A DNA stretch of 64,000 nucleotides from Candidatus Saccharimonadota bacterium (GCA_017404935.1 JAFRBI010000003.1:1-64000); one strand, 5' to 3'; counted from the first letter of the stretch, positions 1-8,127 are shown. Made by a program: numbers and translations. Notes: generated by a model from the sequence alone, not told the origin.

Positions 1-1232
1 ACCTTGGTGTTTAAGATTTTGATAACATTCTTGTAGAATTTCTCGTAGATGAGTTTAAGAAAGAATCTGGTATTGATATTAGAAAAGATGCGGCTGCGAT
101 GCAACGTATTAAAGATGAAGCTGAAAAAGCCAAGAAGGAGTTGTCTAGCTCTACTTCTACTGATATCAATCTACCATTCCTTTCTGTCGATGATGAAGGG
201 CCAAAGCATTTTGAATATACCCTTACTCGTGCCAAGCTAGAAGAATTGGTGCAACCACTTCTTGATAGATTGGCTGGCCCAGTAGAGAAGGCACTTAAAG
301 ATGCTAAACTCAAAACTTCTGATATTAATGAAGTAGTGATGGTTGGTGGTATGACTCGTATGCCAGCTGTAATTGAAAAAGTAAAATCTATCTTTGGTAA
401 AGACCCAATGCAGGGTGTGAACCCAGATGAGGTAGTAGCCGTGGGTGCTGCAATTCAAGGTGGCGTTCTTCAAGGTGATGTAAAGGACGTTTTGCTGCTT
501 GATGTAACTCCACTTACTCTTGGTATTGAAACTATGGGTGGTGTGAGAACCCCACTTATTGATAGAAATACTACAATTCCTACATCTAAGTCTGAGATTT
601 TCTCCACGGCTTCGGACAATCAGCCACAAGTAGAAATTCACGTGCTTCAGGGTGAGCGCGAATTTGCAGCTGACAACAAATCTCTCGGTAGATTTATTCT
701 TGATGGTATTGCTCCTGCCCCTCGTGGCGTGCCGCAAATTGAAGTGACCTTTAACTTGGACGCTAACGGTATTTTGAACGTAACCGCCAAAGATAAAGGC
801 ACTGGCAAAGAGCAATCTATTACCATTCAAAACTCTGGTAATATGAGCAAGGAAGACATTGAAAAGGCTCAAAAAGAAGCAGAAATGCATGCCGAAGAAG
901 ACAAGAAGAAAAAGGATGTGATTGAGGTAAAGAACCGTCTTGAAAATGCAATTTATCAGGCTGAAAAGATGCCAGATGAATACAAAGATAAGATTTCTGA
1001 CGAAGATAAAGAAACCATCAAGAGTGCTGTAGAAGATGCTAAAAAAGTTTTGAATGATGCAGACGCTGACAAGGACGCTCTTGAGGCTGCTGCTAAGGAA
1101 CTCTCTGATAAGATTATGCCAATTGGCGCAAAGATGTACCAAGAGGCTTCAAAAGATGCAGGTACTTCGGAAGGTGCTTCCGACAAATCTTCTGATGACG
1201 ATGCCGTTGAAGGCGAAGTAGTAGACAAGTAA
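1..1232 (+). CDS. dnaK: Chaperone protein DnaK (Hsp70), 5' partial
   Basis: This is the C-terminal two thirds of Hsp70, the ATP-dependent folding chaperone that works with DnaJ and GrpE in the cytoplasm. The frame (phase from base 3) shows the end of the ATPase domain ([33 protein letters not shown]), then the substrate-binding domain ([35 protein letters not shown]) and an alpha-helical lid ending in the acidic tail EGEVVDK. The first 30 bases contain an in-frame TAA (12-14) and a non-consensus codon at 27-29 where the family has GGEDFDNR. They look like base errors at a contig edge, not a broken gene. A hairpin and terminator follow the stop. Confidence 0.97.
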
Positions 1233-1238
1233 GCAGCT

Positions 1239-1320
1239 TAAACTTTTCTTTAAAAAGAAAAGTTTAGCAAAAGAAACTAGCATGAAAACAAAGTCAGGCG
1301 CATGTCCTGACTTTGTTTTT
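1239..1320 (+). repeat. Hairpin-linker-terminator repeat, copy 1 (dnaK terminator)
   Basis: A 13-bp hairpin (1239-1251 with 1254-1266, core CTTTTCTTT/AAAGAAAAG) is followed by the linker GCAAAAGAAACTAGCATG. A 14-bp GC-containing stem then runs 1285-1298 with 1306-1319, with loop CGCATGT and a T-run. The second stem is a Rho-independent terminator for dnaK. The hairpin/linker/terminator order recurs at 5251-5332 (reverse orientation) and 7491-7575. Confidence 0.75.
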
Positions 1321-1338
1321 GATTAAAATACAAATTTT

Positions 1339-1414
1339 TGGTAGCCCCGGCGTGACTTGAACACGCAACCTTCTCCTTAGGACGGAGCTGCTCTATCCAT
1401 TGAGCTACGGAGCC
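1339..1414 (-). tRNA. tRNA-Arg(CCT)
   Basis: A 76-nt cloverleaf with encoded CCA (TGG at 1339-1341). The acceptor stem pairs GGCTCCG with CGGGGCT. The anticodon loop is GTCCTAA, giving anticodon CCT for codon AGG. Confidence 0.93.
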
Positions 1415-1457
1415 ACATTGGCTAAAAAAGCCAGGTATGTTATACTTATATTATACC

Positions 1458-2468
1458 ATGAAACTACTATCTAAGAAAGACAAGAAGACTGAACAAGAGA
1501 AGGTTGACGAGCGTCGCGAAGAGGTTTTGGCGCAGGGCCGGAAGTTTAAATATCCTCTTCAATGGACCAAACATCGCATTGTAATTAGCACGGTTTTGAT
1601 TGCTTTTGTGGTGATTGCTGTTTTGATTGTAGGTGGTTGGCTTGCACTTTATCGTTTCAATATGACGGACGATTTACTTTTTAGGGTGACTAAAATTTTG
1701 CCAATTTCGGTAGCTACGGTTGATGATGAATCGGTGAGATTTTCGGATTATTTGATGCTTTATCGGAGCAGTATTACTTCGATTGAACGGCAGTCTGGGC
1801 AAGTAGATAACGAGGCTTCAATTGAGGCGCTTCGGGCGCAGTATCGTCGTGCGGCACTTTCTGAAGCCGAAAAATACACTTACGCAGTAAAATTGGCGCA
1901 CGAAAATGATATTACAATTTCGGATGAAGATGTAGATGCTGAATTTGAAAGACATCTTCATATTGGTGGGATCGAACGAAGTGAAGATAGTTTTGTAAAA
2001 ATCGTGGAAGATAATTTTGGGCTTTCTAAAACTGAATATAAAAGAATGCTTTATTTGACACTTTTGAAGGCAAAAGTGGAAGAAAAAATTGATAAAAAAG
2101 CTTCTGAGCTAGCTTCTAAGGTTGAAAAAATGCTTGCTGAAAATGGTGGTAATTATACGGCAGTGGCTGAGGCTCTTGGTGAAGAAATTGTGTATGAGGA
2201 AACGGGTGGCTATGTGTCGGCACAAAACATTGATGGTGGTCGCGCGTCTGAGGCAATTAAATTGGAACCAGGTGGGCAGTCTGGTAAGTTTGTGTCGATC
2301 AATGGTGATGGTTATTATTTTGTAAAATTGATTGCTAAAACTGACACGGAAGTAAACTTTGTGTCTATCAAAGTACCGTTTACAGAATTTCAAAGTCAAT
2401 TTGAAGCCTTAGAACAAGATAATAAGATTTCTGAATTTATTACACCGAGCGAAGCCAACGGCGACTAG
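1458..2468 (+). CDS. Membrane-anchored SurA/PrsA-like foldase (peptidyl-prolyl isomerase family)
   Basis: A 336-residue protein with a basic, charged N-terminus (1-40), one membrane segment (about 41-64) and an extracytoplasmic part. The outer part has an alpha-helical SurA-N-like region and a C-terminal parvulin-like segment (GGYVSAQNIDGG ... EPGGQSGKFVSINGDGYYFVKL). Proteins of this build fold exported proteins at the outer face of the membrane. The upstream ATG at 1437 is rejected because it lies within an AT-rich promoter-like stretch (TTATATTATACC) that ends just before ATG 1458. Catalytic parvulin residues cannot be confirmed by eye, so isomerase activity is uncertain. Confidence 0.65.
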   Translation: MKLLSKKDKKTEQEKVDERREEVLAQGRKFKYPLQWTKHRIVISTVLIAFVVIAVLIVGGWLALYRFNMTDDLLFRVTKILPISVATVDDESVRFSDYLMLYRSSITSIERQSGQVDNEASIEALRAQYRRAALSEAEKYTYAVKLAHENDITISDEDVDAEFERHLHIGGIERSEDSFVKIVEDNFGLSKTEYKRMLYLTLLKAKVEEKIDKKASELASKVEKMLAENGGNYTAVAEALGEEIVYEETGGYVSAQNIDGGRASEAIKLEPGGQSGKFVSINGDGYYFVKLIAKTDTEVNFVSIKVPFTEFQSQFEALEQDNKISEFITPSEANGD

Positions 2469-2478
2469 GCATAAAAAA

Positions 2479-2553
2479 TGGTGCGGGTACAGGGAGTCGG
2501 ACCCTGGTCTTATCCTTGGGAAGGATACATAATAGCCGTTATACGATACCCGC
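2479..2553 (-). tRNA. tRNA-Gly(CCC)
   Basis: A 75-nt cloverleaf with encoded CCA. Acceptor GCGGGTA pairs with TACCCGC. The anticodon loop TTCCCAA gives CCC. The T-loop reads GTCCGAC, so the usual T55 is C, a mild oddity. Confidence 0.9.
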
Positions 2554-2604
2554 ACAGCTGTTCTTATTATACCATATAACCTGTAATTATGCTATAATAT
2601 ATAT

Positions 2605-4449
2605 ATGCAAGAACTGCGAGAAAATCTTAAAAAAGTTATTTCAGAACTCTATGGAATTGATTTTGAACCAGAAATTGTAGTTGCGCCAGAAAATATTGAT
2701 GCAGATTATTCTTCCAATGCGCCGCTAAGACTTACCAAAGAGCTTCATAAAAATCCTATGGAAATAGCAGAAGAAATAATTAAAAAGGTCCATCTCGGAC
2801 ACACTCAAGGCCGTTCGGCCGAGCTTATGGTCCTCGATGAACCTTTTTCAATTATTTCCACCCCACCTGGGTTTATTAATTTTAAACTCTCTGATAAGGC
2901 TTTGAACGAGAAGATTTCTGCGCTTTCGGAAAATTTTGAAATTGCGTCAGACAAATTTGCGGGTAAAACGGTAATTTGTGAATTTTCAGACCCGAATCCA
3001 TTTAAAGTTTTGCACGTAGGGCATCTTTATACTTCGGTAGTGGGTGATTCGATTTCTCGGCTGTTTGAATACGCAGGCGCTAAAGTTGTGCGTGCTAATT
3101 TTGGTGGTGATGTGGGTCTTCATGTAGCTAAGACAATGTACGCCCTATTATTAGAGTGCTCTTCTTCGTCAACAGATGCGTTGCTCGCTCACCGTACTTC
3201 AAGTACGGCTCGCTCCGCTACTCCTGTTTCCTCGAATAGCATCTCTAATAATAAGGCTTTGACTATAGAGACGATTGCGCGATGCTATGTGGAAGGCACG
3301 GCAGCTTATGAAGACGACGAAAATGCCAAGGCTGAAATTACCGAGCTTAACAAAGAAATTTATAAAATCAACGCCGAAAATATTCACGGCACTTTAATTT
3401 CTGATCTCTATTGGAAGGGTCGGGAACTAAGCTACGAATATTTCAAAGATTTTTATGCTAAGATTGGTGTTAAGTTTGATATATTTTACCCAGAATCTAC
3501 AGTGGCATCACTCGGGCTTTCTAAAGTTTTGGAAGAACTAGCTGCCGGTGTTTATGAAAAATCTGGTGATGCAGTAATTTTTGATGGCGAAAAATATGGA
3601 CTTCATACGCGCGTATTTATTAATAGCGAGGGTGTGCCAACTTACGAGGCAAAAGATGTAGGGTTGATTTTCAAAAAATATGAAGATTATCATTTTGATA
3701 AATCGGTGGTGATTACGGGTAATGAGCAACTCGAATATATGAAAGTGGTTTTGAAGTCGGTAGAACAATATGCACCAGAACTAGTAGAAAAAACTTCGCA
3801 TCTTACACACGGTTTGGTAAAACTTCCGGGCAATGTAAAAATGTCTTCTCGGAAAGGTAATTTCTTAAAAGCTGTGGATGTTCTTAAAATGGTTTCGGAT
3901 GAATTAAAAAATCAATATGATTCGGAAGATTCTAAAGTTTCTACTGCCGCTTATAAATATGCGTTCTTGAAATACAAAATGGGTGGCGATATCATTTTCG
4001 ACCCAGAAGAGTCAGTAAAAATGACCGGAAATTCTGGGCCGTATTTGCTATATTCTGCTGTACGTGCTAAAAAGATCCTATCCGCGGTTTCTGAAATGCT
4101 TTCTCGGAACGCTCCCTCAGGCCCGTCGTCACGGGCTTCGGTCGCTCCGTATTTGACCCGTCGTCAAATATGCTCCTCGAAAGCATATTCAGAACCCGCT
4201 GAACGAAATTTAGCAAAGAAACTGTTGGAATACAGGAATGTGCTTGATGAGGCAGTGGAGGAAATGGCGCCACACAAGCTTGCGAACTATCTTTATGAAG
4301 TGGCACAAGAATTTTCGAGATTTTATGAAAACTGTCCGGTGGTAGGAAGCGCTGAAGAAGTCGAGCGAATTAAACTTGTAAAAGTATTTTATAATGTGCT
4401 CGAACACGGGCTTAATATTTTGGGAATTGAAATCCCGGAGGAAATGTAA
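2605..4449 (+). CDS. argS: Arginine-tRNA ligase with two palindromic in-frame insertions
   Basis: Class I synthetase that charges tRNA-Arg. The HIGH signature appears as HVGH (137-140) and KMSKS as KMSSRKGN (from 412). FGGDVGLHVAKTM and the C-terminal anticodon-binding helices are also present. At 614 residues it is longer than its core needs because residues about 181-217 and 494-532 are encoded by palindromic DNA with terminal inverted repeats. These give low-complexity Ser/Arg/Ala peptides in loop regions. The frame stays open through both, so the enzyme is probably functional. TATAAT (2593-2598) lies 6 nt before ATG, implying a leaderless mRNA. The stop overlaps the orn start (TAATG). Confidence 0.95.
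   Translation: MQELRENLKKVISELYGIDFEPEIVVAPENIDADYSSNAPLRLTKELHKNPMEIAEEIIKKVHLGHTQGRSAELMVLDEPFSIISTPPGFINFKLSDKALNEKISALSENFEIASDKFAGKTVICEFSDPNPFKVLHVGHLYTSVVGDSISRLFEYAGAKVVRANFGGDVGLHVAKTMYALLLECSSSSTDALLAHRTSSTARSATPVSSNSISNNKALTIETIARCYVEGTAAYEDDENAKAEITELNKEIYKINAENIHGTLISDLYWKGRELSYEYFKDFYAKIGVKFDIFYPESTVASLGLSKVLEELAAGVYEKSGDAVIFDGEKYGLHTRVFINSEGVPTYEAKDVGLIFKKYEDYHFDKSVVITGNEQLEYMKVVLKSVEQYAPELVEKTSHLTHGLVKLPGNVKMSSRKGNFLKAVDVLKMVSDELKNQYDSEDSKVSTAAYKYAFLKYKMGGDIIFDPEESVKMTGNSGPYLLYSAVRAKKILSAVSEMLSRNAPSGPSSRASVAPYLTRRQICSSKAYSEPAERNLAKKLLEYRNVLDEAVEEMAPHKLANYLYEVAQEFSRFYENCPVVGSAEEVERIKLVKVFYNVLEHGLNILGIEIPEEM
3145..3255 (+). repeat. Palindromic element inside argS, copy 1
   Basis: The left arm TATTATTAGAGTGCT (3146-3160) is complementary to the right arm AGCATCTCTAATAATA (3238-3253) apart from one extra base. 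The core contains the perfect hairpin CCGTACTTCAAGTACGG, then CTCGCTCCG, and CCTCGAATAGCAT next to the right arm. It is translated in frame as a Ser/Ala/Arg-rich loop of ArgS. Confidence 0.75.
4084..4199 (+). repeat. Palindromic element inside argS, copy 2
   Basis: The left arm 4084-4103 (GCGGTTTCTGAAATGCTTTC) pairs with the right arm 4179-4199, with one base change and one extra base. Core hairpins are CCCGTCGTCACGGG and ATTTGAC...GTCAAAT. CGGTCGCTCCG and CTCCTCGAAAGCAT match the equivalent parts of copy 1. The element stays in frame within argS. Confidence 0.75.
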
Positions 4450-4973
4450 TGGCAAAAGCAAAACTTCTTTGGATTGATTTAGAAATGACTGGGCTAGAAC
4501 CAGAAAATGATAAAATTTTGGAAGTGGCAGCGATCGGCACAAATATGAGCTTAAAAGAAGTTGCAAGATATGAAGCAGTAGTAAAAGTTTCTGATAAGTT
4601 GATGAAAGAAAGAATGGTGGGGGAATTTTGGGACAAAAATGCCAAATCTCGTGATGCTTTGATAGAACAAAATAAAGATGGCAAGCCGGTAGAAGAAGTA
4701 GAAAAAGAACTTCTAGAATTTTTGGATAAAAATTTTGGTAAAGAAATATATTTGGCTGGAAATTCAATTCACCAAGACCGGAAGTTTATCGAACGCGAAA
4801 TGCCAGAGCTAAATCGGCGTTTGCATTATAGAATGCTTGATGTGTCGGCGTGGAAAATTTATTTTGAAAATGGGCTGGGGCGTAAATTTACAAAGCCAGA
4901 AAATCATCGCGCGCTTGATGATATAGAAGGTTCAATAGAGGAGTTAAAATGGTATTTGACATTTCTAAAGTAA
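4449..4973 (+). CDS. orn: Oligoribonuclease (DEDDh 3'-5' exonuclease)
   Basis: Degrades 2-5 nt RNA oligomers (nanoRNA), the last step of RNA turnover in the cytoplasm. ExoI WIDLEMTGL carries the D and E ligands, ExoII is AGNSIHQDRKFIEREMP, and ExoIII is HRALDDIEGSIEEL with the catalytic His and Asp. The length of 174 residues is normal for the family. It starts inside the argS stop (TAATG), so it is translationally coupled, and it overlaps the next gene by 25 nt. Confidence 0.93.
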   Translation: MAKAKLLWIDLEMTGLEPENDKILEVAAIGTNMSLKEVARYEAVVKVSDKLMKERMVGEFWDKNAKSRDALIEQNKDGKPVEEVEKELLEFLDKNFGKEIYLAGNSIHQDRKFIEREMPELNRRLHYRMLDVSAWKIYFENGLGRKFTKPENHRALDDIEGSIEELKWYLTFLK

Positions 4974-5248
4974 GTGGAATCGGTGAATATACTTTTAAAA
5001 CTGAAATTCACGATGAAAAAGAACGGACGCTTTATTTGAAAGACGAAAAAGTTTTTTTGGTAGTGAATAAAAATACCATTGAAGTGAGGACCGACGCAGA
5101 ACTTAAAAAATTGTTAGTAGAAAAATATGAATCGGTGATGGAATCGCGGTATTTTGGAAAAGGCGGAATAGAAATCGTGTTAGCTGGTAAACAACTTGAT
5201 GAAAATGAATTGCAAGATTTAACAAGATTGAGTTATAATTTATCATAA
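4949..5248 (+). CDS. MmcQ/YjbR-like small protein
   Basis: 99 residues. The pattern ISKVSGIGEYTFKTEIHD ... LYLKDEKVFLVV ... LLVEKYESVMESRYFGKGGIEIVL ... ELQDLTRLSYNL resembles the MmcQ/YjbR (CyaY-like fold) family, whose molecular role is poorly defined. The start overlaps the 3' end of orn and is preceded by a GAGGAG ribosome-binding site. The family call rests on remembered C-terminal motifs (SRYFGKGG..., RLSYNL) and is moderate. Confidence 0.55.
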   Translation: MVFDISKVSGIGEYTFKTEIHDEKERTLYLKDEKVFLVVNKNTIEVRTDAELKKLLVEKYESVMESRYFGKGGIEIVLAGKQLDENELQDLTRLSYNLS

Positions 5249-5250
5249 TC

Positions 5251-5332
5251 AAAAAAGAAAATCAGGACATGTGCCTGTTTTCTTTTTTTATACTGAATTT
5301 CTTTGCTAAACTTTCTTTTTAAAGAAAGTTTA
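5251..5332 (-). repeat. Hairpin-linker-terminator repeat, copy 2 (reverse orientation)
   Basis: On the minus strand it reads hairpin TAAACTTTCTTT/AAAGAAAGTTTA (5307-5332), linker GCAAAGAAATTCAGTATA, then the stem about 5255-5266 with 5274-5284 and loop ACATGTG-like. The same stem is followed by TTTTTTT on the plus strand, so it also terminates the argS-orn transcript before ruvB. The linker and loop match copy 1. Confidence 0.7.
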
Positions 5333-5350
5333 AGATGTTATAATTAAGAT

Positions 5351-6358
5351 ATGGCAATTGAGAGAATGGTGGAGCCGAATTTGGCGCCAGATGATAAAGA
5401 GGAAGAGCAAGTTGAAAAAACACTTCGGCCGATTAGTTTTGATGAATATATTGGGCAAGAACATCTCAAAAATAATTTAAAACTCGCGATTGATGCGGTT
5501 AAAAAACGTGGAAAAGGCGCAGTTTTGGATCACGTGCTTTTGTATGGCCCACCTGGGCTTGGCAAAACTACAATGGCTGGTGTGATTGCGCATGAGCTAG
5601 GTTCTTCGCTTAGAGTAACGAGCGGCCCTGCGATTGAAAGGGCTGGAGATCTTGCTTCTATTTTGACGAATTTAAAAGAAGGCGATGTTTTATTTATTGA
5701 TGAAATCCATCGGTTGCGTCGGTCGGTGGAAGAAATTCTTTATTCTGCGATGGAAGATTATAAGCTAGACATTGTGATTGGTAAAGGTCCGGCGGCTCGT
5801 TCGATGCGACTTGATCTTCCAAAAATTACGATAATTGGTGCCACCACAAGAACGGGGGCTCTCGCGGGGCCGCTTCGCGATAGATTTGGAATTGTGCATA
5901 GATTGGAATATTATAAAGAGCCAGAAATTGAGCAGATTATTTCTAGGACTTCTAGAATTTTGGGTACCGAAATTAAGCCAGAGGCTTTGGAGCTTTTGGC
6001 GTCTAGGTCGCGTTTGACTCCGAGAATCGCGAACAGAATTTTTAGAAGAGTGCGCGATTATGCTGATGTAAATGGTGATGGAATTGTAGACAAAGTAGTT
6101 GCAGAAAAGGCGCTAGATTTGATGGAAATTGATTATCTTGGGCTAGACCCAGCAGACAGAAATATGCTATCTCTTATGTGGGAAAATTATGGCGAAAAGC
6201 CAGTAGGGCTTACTACGATTGCCGCACTTACTGGTGATGAAGCCAGTACGATTGAAGATTTTTATGAACCGTATCTTCTGCAAATGGGGCTTCTTGCGAG
6301 AACTCCAAAGGGGAGAGTGATTACCGAAAAAGGGCGAAAACATTTGCAAAAAACATAA
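5351..6358 (+). CDS. ruvB: Holliday junction branch migration ATPase RuvB
   Basis: Hexameric AAA+ motor that drives branch migration with RuvA. Walker A is GPPGLGKT (66-73) and Walker B is DVLFIDEIHR. Sensor 1 is GATTRTGALAGPLRDRFG, with the arginine finger region beside it, and the C-terminal winged helix includes SRLTPRIANRIFRRVRDYA. The length of 335 residues is normal. TATAAT (5339-5344) is exactly 6 nt before ATG and there is no ribosome-binding site, so the mRNA is probably leaderless. Confidence 0.97.
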   Translation: MAIERMVEPNLAPDDKEEEQVEKTLRPISFDEYIGQEHLKNNLKLAIDAVKKRGKGAVLDHVLLYGPPGLGKTTMAGVIAHELGSSLRVTSGPAIERAGDLASILTNLKEGDVLFIDEIHRLRRSVEEILYSAMEDYKLDIVIGKGPAARSMRLDLPKITIIGATTRTGALAGPLRDRFGIVHRLEYYKEPEIEQIISRTSRILGTEIKPEALELLASRSRLTPRIANRIFRRVRDYADVNGDGIVDKVVAEKALDLMEIDYLGLDPADRNMLSLMWENYGEKPVGLTTIAALTGDEASTIEDFYEPYLLQMGLLARTPKGRVITEKGRKHLQKT

Positions 6359-6391
6359 TACTGTGATATAATAATAGAAAGGAGTTACCAT

Positions 6392-6982
6392 ATGGATGAA
6401 GGTTTGGTAAGAATCCGGCACGAAAGAAGCGTAAAAGATTTCCCATTTTTGAAACTAGAAGATAATGAATACGTGGAATTCGCGTTTAAGAGAGCTAGAA
6501 TTTGGTTAAATTTGATATTGGGTAGCTTGTCGGCTGGCCTTATTTTGATTTTACTTGCATTTCTTTTGGTCCTTTTGGGACAAAGTTCTATTGATGCAAC
6601 GGGAATTAGTTTTCTTTATATTATCCTTGGTGCGCTTTTATTTGCGGTGCTTTTGGCTGGCCTATTCACGATAATTGTTTATCGCGGGAATAGACTTTTT
6701 GTGACTAACAAGCACGTGATTCAACTAACGATGGTTTCGCCAATGGCAAACTCGGTGAATATGATTGACCTTTCCTCTATTGAAGATACGAGCTTTTCGC
6801 AAAATGGTATTATGCAAAAAATCTTTGGCTATGGAACTTTTCGGCTTTCTACGATTGGCGAAGAAACCACTTACACGTTTAAGAATTCCGATATTACTCA
6901 AGAAGAACTTCGTGCAGTTTCTAAACTTGTGACACTTGCAAAAACTGCGGATGATAAAGATAACGTAATTATTGTAAGCTAG
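6392..6982 (+). CDS. Membrane protein with bacterial PH (bPH2/YdbS-like) domain
   Basis: 196 residues. A soluble N-terminus is followed by two membrane segments (about 38-60 and 70-92) and a C-terminal beta-rich domain typical of DUF304/bPH2 proteins (YRGNRLFVTNKHVIQLTMVSPMANSVNMIDLSSIEDTSFSQNG...FGYGTFRLSTIGEETTY). These domains sit at the membrane; their ligand is generally unknown. TATAAT (6367-6372) and a strong AAAGGAG (6378-6384) precede ATG, so this gene has a leader, unlike ruvB. Its stop overlaps the convergent pseudopilin stop. Confidence 0.75.
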   Translation: MDEGLVRIRHERSVKDFPFLKLEDNEYVEFAFKRARIWLNLILGSLSAGLILILLAFLLVLLGQSSIDATGISFLYIILGALLFAVLLAGLFTIIVYRGNRLFVTNKHVIQLTMVSPMANSVNMIDLSSIEDTSFSQNGIMQKIFGYGTFRLSTIGEETTYTFKNSDITQEELRAVSKLVTLAKTADDKDNVIIVS

Positions 6983-7365
6983 TTTTTGCGATTGGTTTTG
7001 ATGTAAGGATTTTCTTTTTCGAGGTCGGCTTTTAGAATATATTCTTTGCATTTGCCGTTGTCACAGTTAGCTGGTTGGTAGGAATAGTTGCTTTTTGGGT
7101 CGCCGAGATTATAGCCGTTTGGGTCAGTCCAAAGAGCTGGGTCGATCACAGAAATATTATCTTCGGAAATTGTTTCTGGGTAATAGCCGTTGTCTTTGTA
7201 AAAACTTTCTTCCAATGCATAATACATCGCGTTGATAGCAGTTTTACGATCTTCGTCACGAGCGAGAGCATCTAAATTGGTTTTTTGAATAAAGAAAAGT
7301 AGGAATAAAAGCCCTGCAAAAGTGGCAACAATGACGAGTTCTAAAATGGTGAAACCCTTCTTCAT
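6979..7365 (-). CDS. Type IV pilin-like protein (prepilin)
   Basis: The N-terminus MKKGFTILELVIVATFAGLLFLLFF is a class III signal: Gly-Phe at the prepilin peptidase site, Glu at position +5 and a hydrophobic helix. The rest (about 100 residues) is a short globular pilin head. It fits type IV pilus or pseudopilus assembly, consistent with pilB at 25.8 kb. The start is set by TATAAT 7 nt upstream of this ATG on the minus strand; an upstream in-frame ATG lies beyond the promoter. It is convergent with the PH-domain gene. Confidence 0.85.
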   Translation of the reverse strand: MKKGFTILELVIVATFAGLLFLLFFIQKTNLDALARDEDRKTAINAMYYALEESFYKDNGYYPETISEDNISVIDPALWTDPNGYNLGDPKSNYSYQPANCDNGKCKEYILKADLEKENPYIKTNRKN

Positions 7366-7406
7366 ATCTTTTATTATAACACATTTTGTGATATAATATA
7401 TCAAAT

Positions 7407-7483
7407 GGTACTGTAGCTCAGTTGGTTAGAGCGTGGGACTCATAAGCCCGAGGTCGGTGGTTCAAACCCACCCAGTACCACCA
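7407..7483 (+). tRNA. tRNA with CAT anticodon (Met, or Ile2 if lysidine-modified)
   Basis: A 77-nt cloverleaf with encoded CCA. Acceptor GGTACTG pairs with CAGTACC. The loop CTCATAA gives CAT. It does not show the GGG/CCC anticodon-stem pattern at the positions typical of initiator tRNA. TATAAT at 7392-7397 is its promoter. Elongator Met versus Ile2 cannot be decided by eye. Confidence 0.88.
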
Positions 7484-7490
7484 GAGAGCT

Positions 7491-7575
7491 GGGCTTTTCT
7501 TTAAGAAAGAAAAGTCCCAACGAAAAGAAATTAGTATGAAAAATGAGTTGAAAGTGAATTCCAACTCATTTTTAG
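7491..7575 (+). repeat. Hairpin-linker-terminator repeat, copy 3
   Basis: Hairpin GGGCTTTTCTTT/AAAGAAAAGTCCC (7491-7502 with 7506-7518), linker CGAAAAGAAATTAGTATG, then stem AAATGAGTTG/CAACTCATTT with a T-run. The inner hairpin core and linker match copies 1 and 2, while the outer base pairs changed together (AAA/TTT to GGG/CCC). It probably terminates the tRNA transcript. Confidence 0.7.
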
Positions 7576-7587
7576 AATAAGATTTAG

Positions 7588-7664
7588 GCCGTCGTAGCTC
7601 AGTGGATTAGAGCATCTGTCTTCGGAACAGAGGGTCGTGGGTTCGAGTCCCTCCGACGGTACCA
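7588..7664 (+). tRNA. tRNA-Arg(TCG)
   Basis: A 77-nt cloverleaf with encoded CCA. Acceptor GCCGTCG pairs with CGACGGT. The loop CTTCGGA gives TCG for codon CGA. A short terminator (AAGCC-GAAA-GGCTTTTTTT, 7672-7690) follows. Confidence 0.93.
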
Positions 7665-8010
7665 ACAAAAATAAGCCGAAAGGCTTTTTTTGTGGTACAC
7701 CGTAGTGAAAGAAGTCGCAACCATGCTAAAAGAAGATTTGATGGCCGGAATCTGTTCATCTTATCTGGTTTTCTCTCATTAAGGTGTCTGGGATCTATCA
7801 TATCGCATCTGTGAGAAAAAATCTATATCTGTAAAACCCCAAAAATATACCTTCAAAAACTAAAAAGTTCTCTGCAAAAGTACTAGAGGGCCATTCCCAT
7901 TATATTTTTTGAGGTGGGCAGACCCCTAGAGTCTATATCCTATGGCCCCTGCGAAGCTAGGGGGTGTTTAGGGGTAATATAGCAAGCTTGTAATCTGAAT
8001 AAGTTTGTGA
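7665..8010. other. Non-coding stretch; probable left end of integrative element 1
   Basis: After the tRNA terminator I see no credible gene. TGGTACACC at 7693-7701 resembles TGGTACGCC at the 3' end of tRNA-Arg(CCG) (17749-17757), where the element's recombinase lies, so this may be the other attachment site. An open frame on the minus strand here is only the antisense of the tRNA. GC-rich palindromic pieces (AGGGCCATT..., CCCCTGCGAAGCTAGGGG) occur at 7890-7975. Confidence 0.35.
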
Positions 8011-8125
8011 TATAATGAAGATACAAAGATTTGCTACTGATAAGTGGCGCCCTGTGTGTACCTTCTTAGGATTAATCCTCAAGATAGGTAGCAGATCGCA
8101 ATAATAAGCCCATTCGGGCTTATTT
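8011..8125 (+). ncRNA. Candidate structured small RNA beside DUF3800
   Basis: TATAAT at 8011-8016 starts a transcript of about 100 nt. The terminal helix GATTTGCTAC (8028-8037) pairs with GTAGCAGATC (8088-8097). The inner hairpin TCTTAGGATTAATCCT...AAGA occupies 8064-8084. A terminator (AATAAGCCC ATTC GGGCTTATT, 8103-8124) follows and is shared with the convergent DUF3800 gene. Conserved RNA motifs next to DUF3800 genes are known from comparative genomics; whether this is one of those families was not tested. Confidence 0.55.
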
Positions 8126-8127
8126 GT

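Noticed and set aside
237-1142. Long open frame antisense to dnaK
   Set aside because: Low-complexity translation mirroring dnaK codons; no motif, ribosome-binding site or promoter.
3145-4199. argS as a pseudogene because of odd Ser/Arg-rich segments
   Set aside because: Both inserts keep the frame and all catalytic motifs are intact.
7607-7801. Minus-strand frame ending GGTRTHDPLFRRQML
   Set aside because: This is the well-known antisense translation of a tRNA gene.
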